9,313 nucleotides of DNA from Candidatus Woesearchaeota archaeon (GTDB taxonomy: Archaea; Nanobdellota; Nanobdellia; Woesearchaeales; UBA12501): positions 1-9,313 of the forward strand of contig JACOVM010000012.1 in assembly GCA_016177345.1 (NCBI GenBank), read 5' to 3'. Position numbers and translations under genes: made by a program. Below the pieces are notes generated by a model, which saw only the letters and a list, made by a program, of their open reading frames with translations, did no database searches and was not told the DNA's origin. Of the stretch, positions 1 to 6,636 are shown piece by piece. Positions within the stretch are counted from its first letter, which is position 1. Every line of letters begins with the position of its first letter.

Positions 1-78
1 AGAAATATCAATAAAACTATTATCAACAAAACTGTTAAAATAAAAAAACTATCAAAATAAAAAAATTAACTACGAACC
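1..78. other. AT-rich intergenic leader upstream of rpoA1
   Basis: This stretch is almost entirely A and T, with runs of A broken by ACTAT and ATCAA words, and I can recognise no coding sequence in it. In many archaea rpoB lies directly upstream of rpoA1, so this may be the rpoB-rpoA1 spacer, but no rpoB sequence is visible. A-rich blocks such as GTTAAAATAAAA near 34-45 could act as a promoter element. None sits at a clean 26-base distance from the rpoA1 start, so I do not call one. No Shine-Dalgarno sequence precedes the start. Confidence 0.4.
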
Positions 79-2688
79 ATGGCAGACCGCGAACGGCACA
101 CGTACAAGGAGATCAAGTCGCTTATCTTCGGCATGTTCTCTCCGAAGATGATCAAGCAGATGTCATCAGCAAAAATTGTAACGCCTGAATTGTACGATAA
201 AGAAGGGTATCCAGTTGATGGCGGGCTCATGGACATCAGGCTTGGCGTCATTGATCCTGGACTAAAATGCAAGACGTGCGGCAGCAAGCTGAAGGAATGT
301 ATTGGCCACTTTGGATACATTGAGCTTGCGCGGCCAATCATTCATATCTATTTCGTTCCATTACTCCTCAACCTTCTCCGATGCACGTGCAGGGAGTGCG
401 GAAAGATTCTTATCCCAAAAACAAAAGCAGACCAGCATACATTTACGCTTGTTGAAGCAGATGAGCATGGGGCAGGGCTTGATTCGAGGCGAAAAAAAAT
501 AAAAGAGATCATTGCTGGATTAAAGACGATCAACAAATGCCCGCATTGCAAGGCTCGCCAGCAAAAAATAAGCCTTGAAAAGCCATACACATTTATCGAA
601 GCAGACAAGAGGCTTTCTCCTATCGAAATCAGGACAAGGCTTGAGAAGATTGGGGATGAGGATTTATCCTTATTTGGGCTGAACCCAAAGGCAGCAAGGC
701 CAGAATGGACAGTCCTCACCGTCATGCCAATTCCTCCAGTAACGATTCGGCCATCCATCACTCTGGAATCTGGCGAGCGAAGTGAAGATGACCTCACGCA
801 TAAGCTCGGAGACATTGTGAGAATTAACCAGCGATTGTTCGAAAACATCAATGCAGGAGCGCCAGAGATCATCATTGAGGACTTATGGGATCTTCTTCAA
901 TATCACATTACCACCTTCTTCAATAACGAGGTAGCACAGCTTCCTCCAGCGCGCCATCGCTCCGGCCAACCACTAAAAACTATTAGTGAGCGCATTAAGA
1001 GCAAAGAAGGCAGAATTCGGCACAACCTTGCCGGAAAAAGAACAAACTTCTCTGCAAGAACAGTTATCTCTCCAGATCCTATGATCGCCATTAATGAGGT
1101 TGGAGTTCCACGAGTGGTTGCCATGAAGCTCACTGTTCCAGAACGGTTAACGGAATGGAACATGGCCTACCTCAAAGCCTTTGTCCAGCGCGGCCCAAAA
1201 CAATATCCTGGGGCAAACTATATTGTAAGGCCGGATGGAAAAAAGAAAAAGATAACTGACGAGACGCAGGAGCAGCTTCTCGAAGAGCTCGAGCCAGGCT
1301 ACATTGTCGAGCGCCACCTTATGGATGGGGACATTGCAATCTTTAACCGGCAGCCATCACTCCACCGAATGTCCATGATGGCACATCGCGTTCGGGTGCT
1401 GCCAGACCTGACATTCAGATTAAACCCAGCAGTATGCCATCCTTATAATGCAGACTTTGATGGGGATGAAATGAACCTCCATATTCCTCAAACAGAAGAG
1501 GCAAGAGCAGAAGCTGAGATTCTCATGCTTGTCGAAAAGCAGCTGATCAGCCCAAGGTATGGATTAAGCACGATTGGCTGCATCCAAGACGCCATTTCCG
1601 GAAATTACATGCTTACCAAAGATCTTGAAATGACACGAGAGGACGCGGTTGACCTTCTCTACAAAAGCGGTGTTACTGACTTCAAAAAGTTGCCGAATAA
1701 AAAAACGGTTCATGGGCGGGAGATCTTCAGCGTGCTTCTTCCAGATGATTTCTCATTTAAAGGGTTATCAAAGAGTGTTACGAATCGTGAACAGCCAGAA
1801 AAAGATCAAGCATATGTGATTATTAAAGAAGGAAAGCTCCTTCAAGGAATTATGGACAGCGCTAATCTCGGCCAAGGCGCAGGGTTAATGCTCAGAAATA
1901 TCCACAAAAATTATGGCCACGAGTATGCCATCGACTTTTTGAGTAAAGTATTCAGGCTCGGCATTCACGCACTAAAAAAGATCGGGTTTAGCACTGGAAT
2001 CTCTGATGCAGATCTTCCTGATGAAGCACAAAAGAAGATAAAAGAGCTTCTTCACAAAGCAGACGAGGACGTTGACCAGCTAATCACGTCATATCATAAT
2101 AAAGAATTGGAAACCTTCCCCGGAAAAACCCTTTTAGAAACGCTTGAGCTTCGAATCCTAGAAGTGCTGAACAAAGCAAGAAACGAAACAGGAAAAGTGG
2201 TTACCGAATACGCAAAAGCAAGAACAGGCACGCTTGTCATGACGAAGAGCGGAGCCCGGGGAACAATTATCAATATGGCTCAAATTGCTGCCTGCGTTGG
2301 ACAGCAAGCACTTCGAGGCGGCAGAATCAACAAGGGATACCATCAAAGAACACTGACATGCTTCAGGAAAAACGATCTCCATCCAGCAGCTCGAGGATTC
2401 ATTGGCAACGGGTTTAAGAGTGGATTGACACCAAGCGAATTTTTCTTCGCAGCCATGACTGGCCGGGACTCCCTTATGGACACTGCCCTTCGAACGCCAA
2501 AATCAGGATACCTTTATAGGAGACTGGCAAACGCCATGCAAGACCTTCGAGTAGAGTATGACAACACGGTACGGGATGCTGCTAAAAAAATCATCCAATT
2601 CGAGTATGGTGAAGACGGAATTGATGTTTCAAAGAGCGAAGGCGGAAGCATTAATGTGAAGCGCATTATTGCCGAAGTTGTTAATTAA
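79..2688 (+). CDS. rpoA1: DNA-directed RNA polymerase subunit A' (RpoA1)
   Basis: N-terminal two-thirds of the largest subunit of archaeal RNA polymerase, equivalent to bacterial beta' and eukaryotic Rpb1. It carries the catalytic metal site of cytoplasmic transcription. The 869-residue length is normal for archaeal A'. The first zinc site is C64-x2-C67-x6-C74-x2-H77 (clamp). A second set is CxxC at 104/107 and at 154/157. The double-psi barrel carries the absolutely conserved NADFDGD at 457-463, whose D459, D461 and D463 hold the catalytic magnesium. The RQPSLHR motif lies just upstream of that loop. The protein ends after the funnel segment (TGRDSLMDTALRTPKSGY), the usual A'/A'' split point. 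The start is fixed because an in-frame stop lies at 67-69 and this is the first ATG after it. The start has no visible Shine-Dalgarno. It heads the block rpoA1-rpoA2-rpl30e-nusA. Confidence 0.98.
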   Translation: MADRERHTYKEIKSLIFGMFSPKMIKQMSSAKIVTPELYDKEGYPVDGGLMDIRLGVIDPGLKCKTCGSKLKECIGHFGYIELARPIIHIYFVPLLLNLLRCTCRECGKILIPKTKADQHTFTLVEADEHGAGLDSRRKKIKEIIAGLKTINKCPHCKARQQKISLEKPYTFIEADKRLSPIEIRTRLEKIGDEDLSLFGLNPKAARPEWTVLTVMPIPPVTIRPSITLESGERSEDDLTHKLGDIVRINQRLFENINAGAPEIIIEDLWDLLQYHITTFFNNEVAQLPPARHRSGQPLKTISERIKSKEGRIRHNLAGKRTNFSARTVISPDPMIAINEVGVPRVVAMKLTVPERLTEWNMAYLKAFVQRGPKQYPGANYIVRPDGKKKKITDETQEQLLEELEPGYIVERHLMDGDIAIFNRQPSLHRMSMMAHRVRVLPDLTFRLNPAVCHPYNADFDGDEMNLHIPQTEEARAEAEILMLVEKQLISPRYGLSTIGCIQDAISGNYMLTKDLEMTREDAVDLLYKSGVTDFKKLPNKKTVHGREIFSVLLPDDFSFKGLSKSVTNREQPEKDQAYVIIKEGKLLQGIMDSANLGQGAGLMLRNIHKNYGHEYAIDFLSKVFRLGIHALKKIGFSTGISDADLPDEAQKKIKELLHKADEDVDQLITSYHNKELETFPGKTLLETLELRILEVLNKARNETGKVVTEYAKARTGTLVMTKSGARGTIINMAQIAACVGQQALRGGRINKGYHQRTLTCFRKNDLHPAARGFIGNGFKSGLTPSEFFFAAMTGRDSLMDTALRTPKSGYLYRRLANAMQDLRVEYDNTVRDAAKKIIQFEYGEDGIDVSKSEGGSINVKRIIAEVVN

Positions 2689-2712
2689 TCGTTATTAATA
2701 ATAAAGTAGAAA

Positions 2713-2778
2713 ATGATTATTAAGCGCATGATCAAGAACTTAAATGAACTAAGGAACTTAACGAATAGCAACTGGTGA
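2713..2778 (+). other. Possible 21-codon leader mini-ORF between rpoA1 and rpoA2
   Basis: An ATG-initiated frame of 21 codons (starting MIIKRMIKNLNEL) fills most of the 94-base gap between the two polymerase genes. It lies in the same frame as rpoA1 but beyond two in-frame stops (2686-2688 and 2707-2709). Its TGA at 2776-2778 is part of the GGTGA ribosome binding site of rpoA2, so ribosomes ending here would stop on that site. It has no convincing ribosome binding site of its own, and a frame this short can arise by chance. It could be a coupling leader peptide or simply noise. Confidence 0.15.
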
Positions 2779-2782
2779 AACA
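2736..2782 (+). promoter_or_regulatory. Ribosome binding site and possible internal promoter for rpoA2
   Basis: GGTGA at 2774-2778, four bases before the rpoA2 ATG, is a standard archaeal Shine-Dalgarno core and fixes the start. Upstream, GAACTTAA occurs twice (2736-2743 and 2754-2761) with a related GAACTAAG between them. The TTAAAT around 2740-2745 is placed so that transcription would begin near 2768, giving a leader of about 15 bases, so an internal promoter is possible. The ribosome binding site is firm; the promoter is weakly supported. Confidence 0.45.
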
Positions 2783-3940
2783 ATGGAAGACCTCTACAAG
2801 GAATACGAGCACCTGCTGAACAAGAAAATTCTTGATGATATTAAGCAGAATCTTCCAGAAAAAGTAACCAAGGCGCAGCTGAAAAAGATTTTAGACATGG
2901 CTGTTCAGGAGCTTCAGCAGACACGAGTGGAGCCGGGAGAAAGCGTTGGGCTTGTCTCTGCAGAATCCATTGGGGAGCCAGGCACGCAAATGACGCTGAA
3001 CACCTTCCACTACGCAGGCGTTGCGGAGATGAACGTCACTACAGGGCTGCCAAGAATTATCGAAATTCTCGACGGCAGAAAAACATTGAGCACGCCAATG
3101 ATGGAGATCTATTTGAAAAAGCCATACAGTGAAGGAAAGGACATCAAAAAAGTTGCCATGAAAATTAAGGAAACCAGCGTTGGAGAAGTTGTTTCTGAAT
3201 TTGAGATTAACCTCGCAGAAGCAAGCGTCGAGCTTCAATTAAACGCTGAAAAGCTCAACGAGCTTGGGATAACGCCAAAAACTGTCGCGAAAGTGCTGGA
3301 GAAGGCATTAAAGCTCACCGCTAAAGAAAAAGACAACCTTCTTAGTGTCAAGGCAAGCGCCAAGGAAAGCAGCCTTAATGACGTCTACAAGCTCAAAGAG
3401 AAAATCAAGGAAGTCTACCTTGAAGGAGTCAAGGGGATTATGCAAGTTCTTCCTATCAAGCGTGGAAGCGAATTTATTGTCATGAGTGCAGGAAGCAACC
3501 TTAAAAAAGTATTGGAGCTTGAATTTGTTGATGAGACAAGAACGATCTCTAATGATGTTTTTGAAATTTCCTCTGCCCTCGGCATCGAGGCTGCACGCCA
3601 AGCCATCATCAATGAAATCTTTAAGGTTATTGACAGCCAGGGATTAAACATTGACCGGCGCCACATCATGCTCGTCGCAGACACCATGTGCATGAGCGGG
3701 CAAATCCAAGGTATCACACGATACGGTGTCGTAAGCGATAAATCATCAGTCCTCGCAAGGGCATCGTTCGAAACGCCAATCAATCACATCATTGAGGCAT
3801 CGCTCGTTGGAGAAACAGACATGCTTGCCTCTGTTGTTGAAAACGTCATGATCAACCAGCCAATCCCTATCGGAACAGGGCTTCCCAAACTGGTTATTGA
3901 CCCGCAAAAGATAAAAGAGGCAAAAGCCAACAGCGCATAA
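2783..3940 (+). CDS. rpoA2: DNA-directed RNA polymerase subunit A'' (RpoA2)
   Basis: C-terminal third of the split largest subunit. It joins A' in the archaeal RNA polymerase core and supplies the trigger loop and the cleft/jaw region. At 385 residues it has the normal family length and shows no intein. The near-universal block GEPGTQMTLNTFHYAG spans about residues 64-79, and H76 is the trigger-loop histidine that contacts the incoming nucleotide. The following TTGLPRIIEILD segment is also strongly conserved. The C-terminal part carries the clamp-closing region MSGQIQGITRYGV and the SFETPINHIIEASL block. The start is supported by GGTGA four bases upstream. It follows rpoA1 after 94 bases, a wider gap than the near-contiguous arrangement common in archaea. 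Confidence 0.98.
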   Translation: MEDLYKEYEHLLNKKILDDIKQNLPEKVTKAQLKKILDMAVQELQQTRVEPGESVGLVSAESIGEPGTQMTLNTFHYAGVAEMNVTTGLPRIIEILDGRKTLSTPMMEIYLKKPYSEGKDIKKVAMKIKETSVGEVVSEFEINLAEASVELQLNAEKLNELGITPKTVAKVLEKALKLTAKEKDNLLSVKASAKESSLNDVYKLKEKIKEVYLEGVKGIMQVLPIKRGSEFIVMSAGSNLKKVLELEFVDETRTISNDVFEISSALGIEAARQAIINEIFKVIDSQGLNIDRRHIMLVADTMCMSGQIQGITRYGVVSDKSSVLARASFETPINHIIEASLVGETDMLASVVENVMINQPIPIGTGLPKLVIDPQKIKEAKANSA

Positions 3941-3944
3941 TCGC

Positions 3945-4000
3945 ACAAATATTAATTATATAAAGAATATAGAGAGAAGATGATTTAACGGGGAATACTT
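3945..4000 (+). promoter_or_regulatory. Candidate internal promoter and leader for rpl30e-nusA
   Basis: The 60-base gap after rpoA2 contains TTATATAAAG at about 3956-3965, a good match to an archaeal TATA box. Transcription would begin near 3985-3987, leaving a leader of about 14 bases that contains GGGGAA (3990-3995), a weak purine-rich ribosome binding site before the ATG at 4001. This suggests rpl30e and nusA can be transcribed separately from the polymerase genes, in addition to any readthrough. Confidence 0.5.
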
Positions 4001-4270
4001 ATGGCAACCATAGACAACATTAAGGCCTTGTTGAAGAGTAAAAAGGCAGTTATCGGAACAGAGAAGACTCTGAAGCTCCTGCGTGCGGGAAAGCTAAAAA
4101 AAATATACCTCACCACTAATTGCCCAGATGAGGTAAAGGGGGACATTAGCCATCTTGCAAAGCTTGGAAAGACCGATATCGAACAGCTCAGCATTCCAAA
4201 TGACGAGTTAGGAGTTATCTGCAAAAAGCCATTCGCTATTTCTGTTCTTGCAGAGCTCAATGAACGATGA
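4001..4270 (+). CDS. rpl30e: Ribosomal protein L30e (large subunit)
   Basis: Small 89-residue RNA-binding protein of the L7Ae/L30e/S12e fold, which in archaea is a component of the 50S subunit. Visible family features are the N-terminal helix, the KKAVIGTEKTLKLLRAGK segment (about residues 14-31) with the conserved GTEKTLK-type RNA-binding turn, the strand KKIYLTTNCP with its NCP turn, and the C-terminal GVICKKPFAISVLA. It is slightly shorter than the roughly 100 residues usual for the family. Its place between rpoA2 and nusA is the conserved archaeal order, which strengthens the call over other L7Ae relatives. Its stop overlaps the start of nusA in ATGA, implying translational coupling. Confidence 0.93.
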   Translation: MATIDNIKALLKSKKAVIGTEKTLKLLRAGKLKKIYLTTNCPDEVKGDISHLAKLGKTDIEQLSIPNDELGVICKKPFAISVLAELNER

Positions 4271-4689
4271 AGATAACATACAATGCAGATACCATAAAAT
4301 GCATCTCCTTGTTCCAGTCGCGAACACAGGCAGCAGTAAAAGACTGCTATATTGACGACCTTGGCAGTGTTCTCACGTTTGTCGTCCAGCCTGGAGATAT
4401 TGGAAAGGCAATTGGCAAGCAGGGCAGCATGGTTCGGCAGCTTGAGCAGGCCATGAAGAGAAAAATTAAGATTGTAGAATTTCACCCAACGTGCACTGAA
4501 TTTGTAAAGAACATGATCATGCCATTTCAGGCAGCATCTATTCAAGATGAAGAGGGAACTATCATTATTACCCCCGCAGACCTTAAAACAAGGGGGATTC
4601 TTATCGGCAGAAATGCTTCGGCATTGCGAAATCTTGAGAAAAATGTGAAACGCTCTTTTCCAGATATTAAAGAGATTAAGGTTGTTTAG
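4267..4689 (+). CDS. nusA: Archaeal transcription factor NusA (two KH domains)
   Basis: Archaeal NusA, a 140-residue RNA-binding protein made only of two KH domains. It lacks the N-terminal polymerase-binding and S1 domains of bacterial NusA and is thought to act in transcription elongation or termination. The first KH domain holds the GxxG loop GKQG at residues 50-53 within PGDIGKAIGKQGSMVRQLE. The second has the degenerate loop GRNA at 114-117 (KTRGILIGRNASALRNLEK), as expected for this family. Length and domain content are typical. Its start overlaps the last codons of rpl30e (ATGA), so the two are probably translated together. In many archaea rps12 and rps7 follow, but here the next gene is on the other strand. 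Confidence 0.93.
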   Translation: MKITYNADTIKCISLFQSRTQAAVKDCYIDDLGSVLTFVVQPGDIGKAIGKQGSMVRQLEQAMKRKIKIVEFHPTCTEFVKNMIMPFQAASIQDEEGTIIITPADLKTRGILIGRNASALRNLEKNVKRSFPDIKEIKVV

Positions 4690-4750
4690 GGATTAGCTTT
4701 TTCTTAACCCGTTACTGATTTATCATCTACCTTGTTATTCATCTACTTCA
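4690..4750 (+). terminator. U-rich termination region after nusA
   Basis: This 61-base convergent gap is pyrimidine-rich on the plus strand. It has a T-run around 4698-4702 (GCTTTTTCTT) and further T clusters up to 4758. Archaeal RNA polymerase terminates at U-rich tracts without needing a hairpin, so this is a reasonable end for the polymerase-nusA transcript. The word TCATCTAC appears twice (4723-4730 and 4739-4746), 16 bases apart; I see no function for it. Confidence 0.45.
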
Positions 4751-5680
4751 TTATCTTTGCGCGCCCAAACAGGACAAGACCGCCAGTGCTATTGGTGAAG
4801 CAACACGATATACCTTGCCATGATCAGGCTGAAGATTTGCAATGTTAACCTCACTTGATCCTGGGGTTACGGCAAGCCAGTCTTTTGGAACATCAATAGC
4901 AAGCGTGCGATGCCGTTGCATATACCTTGTCGTCATAATCCTTTCATTCGTACAATACGGGTGATCGAACCTGCTTTCAAGCCCTGCCACTTCCAGTTCT
5001 CTGTTGCAGGCGATGGCAAGATCGTGGTCAGCAATCACTGCTCCATCAGGCAGCCGCGTGACGATGTCAATCACTCGCCGTTCTCCCCTCATTGCAGGGT
5101 CAGTGTAGGATCGCACATACCTATCTAGTGTTGTTGGAGAAAGGTCAACAGGCTTATCTGGTGATGATGGCTCTCCTATAGGAGTATGCGGTGCCATGCT
5201 ATGGACGTCAAGAACAATGCCTTGAGGTGACAAACGCTGCAGCAGTGCAGCTACTTCAGATGTTGCAAAGCCATGTTTTCTTCTATAACTAGAGGCGATA
5301 TCGTCATGCCCAGTATAATCAAAAACCTCTCTCAGTGCGTATTCAGGCAAACGATTTGCATCAATGATTGCCCGGGGAAGCTGGACATCAAGAACAACAA
5401 TAGATAACGGGCTGCCAGCTTCTGCTGACTTTCGCATTAGCTTTGACGCAATATGGTGGGCGAGCTCTGAACTGCCCACATCCTGCTCGATTGCCATATA
5501 CCGCCTAAACAAGTCAGGGTCATGGCGTGAAAGTACAGCAATGCTTAAATAATTATTTTGGAGAAATGCTTCACCATCATTGCCATGCTGGCAGAGGATA
5601 GTAACATCTATAGGAAAGCGCCGCTTATGATACCAAGTTTGCCGAAGATAGCTGGTGGATTCTGATACTAACTCTGCCAT
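4751..5680 (-). CDS. M14-like zinc hydrolase, N-formylglutamate amidohydrolase-like
   Basis: Probable metal-dependent amidohydrolase of 309 residues. Landmarks, numbered from the ATG: CQHGNDGE with H32, D35 and E37; ExD at 65-67; R103-x3-D107-A-N-R110; and D158-V-H160-SM. These occur in the order and spacing of N-formylglutamate amidohydrolases (P-H-x-G, DxDW, R-x3-DxNR, DxHS), where the two histidines and an acid bind zinc. HGND also resembles the HGNE zinc motif of the related aspartoacylase/AstE family, so the substrate is open. No signal peptide is visible, so it is probably cytoplasmic. An in-frame TTG at 5689 would add three residues and lies almost exactly one TATA distance from the promoter; the ATG is preferred by codon. 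It is divergent from the nucleotidase gene and convergent with nusA. Confidence 0.6.
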   Translation of the reverse strand: MAELVSESTSYLRQTWYHKRRFPIDVTILCQHGNDGEAFLQNNYLSIAVLSRHDPDLFRRYMAIEQDVGSSELAHHIASKLMRKSAEAGSPLSIVVLDVQLPRAIIDANRLPEYALREVFDYTGHDDIASSYRRKHGFATSEVAALLQRLSPQGIVLDVHSMAPHTPIGEPSSPDKPVDLSPTTLDRYVRSYTDPAMRGERRVIDIVTRLPDGAVIADHDLAIACNRELEVAGLESRFDHPYCTNERIMTTRYMQRHRTLAIDVPKDWLAVTPGSSEVNIANLQPDHGKVYRVASPIALAVLSCLGAQR

Positions 5681-5710
5681 AGGAATCAAGGTGGCAGGAA
5701 ATTTGACAGG

Positions 5711-5717
5711 TATTTAA
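5711..5717 (-). promoter_or_regulatory. TATA box for the zinc-hydrolase gene
   Basis: Read on the minus strand this is TTAAATA. Its centre lies 25 bases before the TTG at 5689 and 34 bases before the ATG at 5680. The mRNA would therefore be leaderless on TTG or carry a leader of about eight or nine bases before ATG. The adjacent upstream bases, where a BRE would sit, belong to the tandem 10-bp repeat. Confidence 0.55.
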
Positions 5718-5718
5718 G

Positions 5719-5738
5719 GTTTTGCACAGTTTTGCACA
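5719..5738 (+). repeat. Tandem 10-bp repeat GTTTTGCACA x2, operator candidate
   Basis: Two perfect, directly adjacent copies of GTTTTGCACA span exactly two helical turns. They sit between the opposed TATA boxes of the zinc-hydrolase and nucleotidase genes and abut the BRE position of the hydrolase promoter. A protein bound here would contact the same face of the DNA twice and could repress or activate both genes. No regulator is identified. Confidence 0.5.
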
Positions 5739-5750
5739 TTAAACAGTAAT

Positions 5751-5760
5751 TTTAAATATA
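5751..5760 (+). promoter_or_regulatory. TATA box for the nucleotidase gene, leaderless start
   Basis: TTTAAATATA is a strong archaeal TATA box. Its centre lies about 26 bases before the ATG at 5781, the normal TATA-to-transcription-start distance, so the transcript should begin at or within a base or two of the start codon. This agrees with the lack of a Shine-Dalgarno sequence before this gene. Confidence 0.65.
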
Positions 5761-5780
5761 ACAATGAAGACTGCATAATA

Positions 5781-6626
5781 ATGAATGAAAAAGGGACAGT
5801 GGTTATATCAGCGCAAGATGCCCTCAATAAAAAAATCCAGCAGATGAGAAAAGCAGGCATCGATAGTATCCATGTCGTTTCTGATTTTGACCAGACACTT
5901 ACCAAGCGGCTTGTTGAAGGAAAGAAGCTTCCCTCAGTTTACGCTGAACTCAACAAGTACCTTGGAGCGGAGTATTCAGCAAAAGAGCGGATACTGTTTG
6001 ATACCTATTACCCGTATGAAACCAACCCTTCTATTCCAATGAACGTGAAGTGCGAAAAGATGCTTGAATGGTGGCAGCTTCACCTCCAGCTGATGATGGA
6101 GTACAGCTTGGACAAGCAAACCCTCCACCGCGTAGCAAAGCACCGTGAGCTTTCATTCAGGGACAATACCAACGAATTTTTCAGCCTTCTTGCTACAAAC
6201 AAGATTCCATTCCTTATCTTTTCTGCTGGGCTCGGTGACGTCATTACTGATGTGCTTCAGCTCGATGGCATGCTTACCAAGAATATTCATGTTATCTCCA
6301 ACGTGTTTGACTTTGATGAGCACGGCAAAGTGACAGGGTATAAGAATCACATTATTCACTCGTTCAACAAAAATGAGGTGGAAGTAAAGCATCACCCCTA
6401 TCATAAAGAGGTTGAGAAGAGAAAAAATGTTATTCTCCTCGGAGACATGATTGAAGATCTTGGGATGATCGCCGGAATTCATCATGATTGTGTTATCAGC
6501 ATAGGATTTCTTAACGAGAAGGTCGATGAAAGGCTTGATGCGTATACTAAGGCATTCGACATTGTTATTCTTCACGATGGCTCTATGGAAAAAGCTGTCT
6601 GGCTTGTCAAAGAGATTTTGCGATAG
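5781..6626 (+). CDS. Pyrimidine 5'-nucleotidase, cN-III/UMPH-1 family
   Basis: HAD-superfamily phosphatase of 281 residues that resembles vertebrate cytosolic 5'-nucleotidase III along its length. That enzyme dephosphorylates pyrimidine monophosphates (UMP, CMP) to nucleoside and phosphate. HAD motif I is SDFDQTLT with nucleophile D35 and acid D37. Motif II is FSAGLGD with S148. Motif III lysine is K197 in the HSFNKNE segment. Motif IV is GDMIEDLGM with D222 and D226. The segments SNVFDFDEHGKVTGYK, IGFLNEKVDERL and DIVILHDGSMEKA also match this family specifically. It has no signal peptide, so the likely role is cytoplasmic pyrimidine salvage or turnover. The start is supported by the TATA distance. 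The DoxX-like gene follows after one or ten bases, depending on its start, suggesting an operon. Confidence 0.88.
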   Translation: MNEKGTVVISAQDALNKKIQQMRKAGIDSIHVVSDFDQTLTKRLVEGKKLPSVYAELNKYLGAEYSAKERILFDTYYPYETNPSIPMNVKCEKMLEWWQLHLQLMMEYSLDKQTLHRVAKHRELSFRDNTNEFFSLLATNKIPFLIFSAGLGDVITDVLQLDGMLTKNIHVISNVFDFDEHGKVTGYKNHIIHSFNKNEVEVKHHPYHKEVEKRKNVILLGDMIEDLGMIAGIHHDCVISIGFLNEKVDERLDAYTKAFDIVILHDGSMEKAVWLVKEILR

Positions 6627-6636
6627 GATGTGTAGT

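Noticed and set aside
348..875. Minus-strand 175-codon frame opposite rpoA1
   Set aside because: Antisense to the conserved zinc and clamp region of RNA polymerase A'; composition is that of a mirrored coding frame.
3985..4545. Minus-strand 186-codon frame opposite rpl30e and nusA
   Set aside because: It is antisense to two firmly identified genes, and its product shows no recognisable domain.
4723..4746. Direct repeat TCATCTAC x2 in the nusA convergent gap
   Set aside because: Eight bases in a low-complexity pyrimidine-rich stretch with no promoter nearby; likely chance.
5764..5778. Short upstream frame (ATG AAG ACT GCA TAA) before the nucleotidase
   Set aside because: The TATA box places the transcription start at about 5781, so this frame is probably not in the mRNA.
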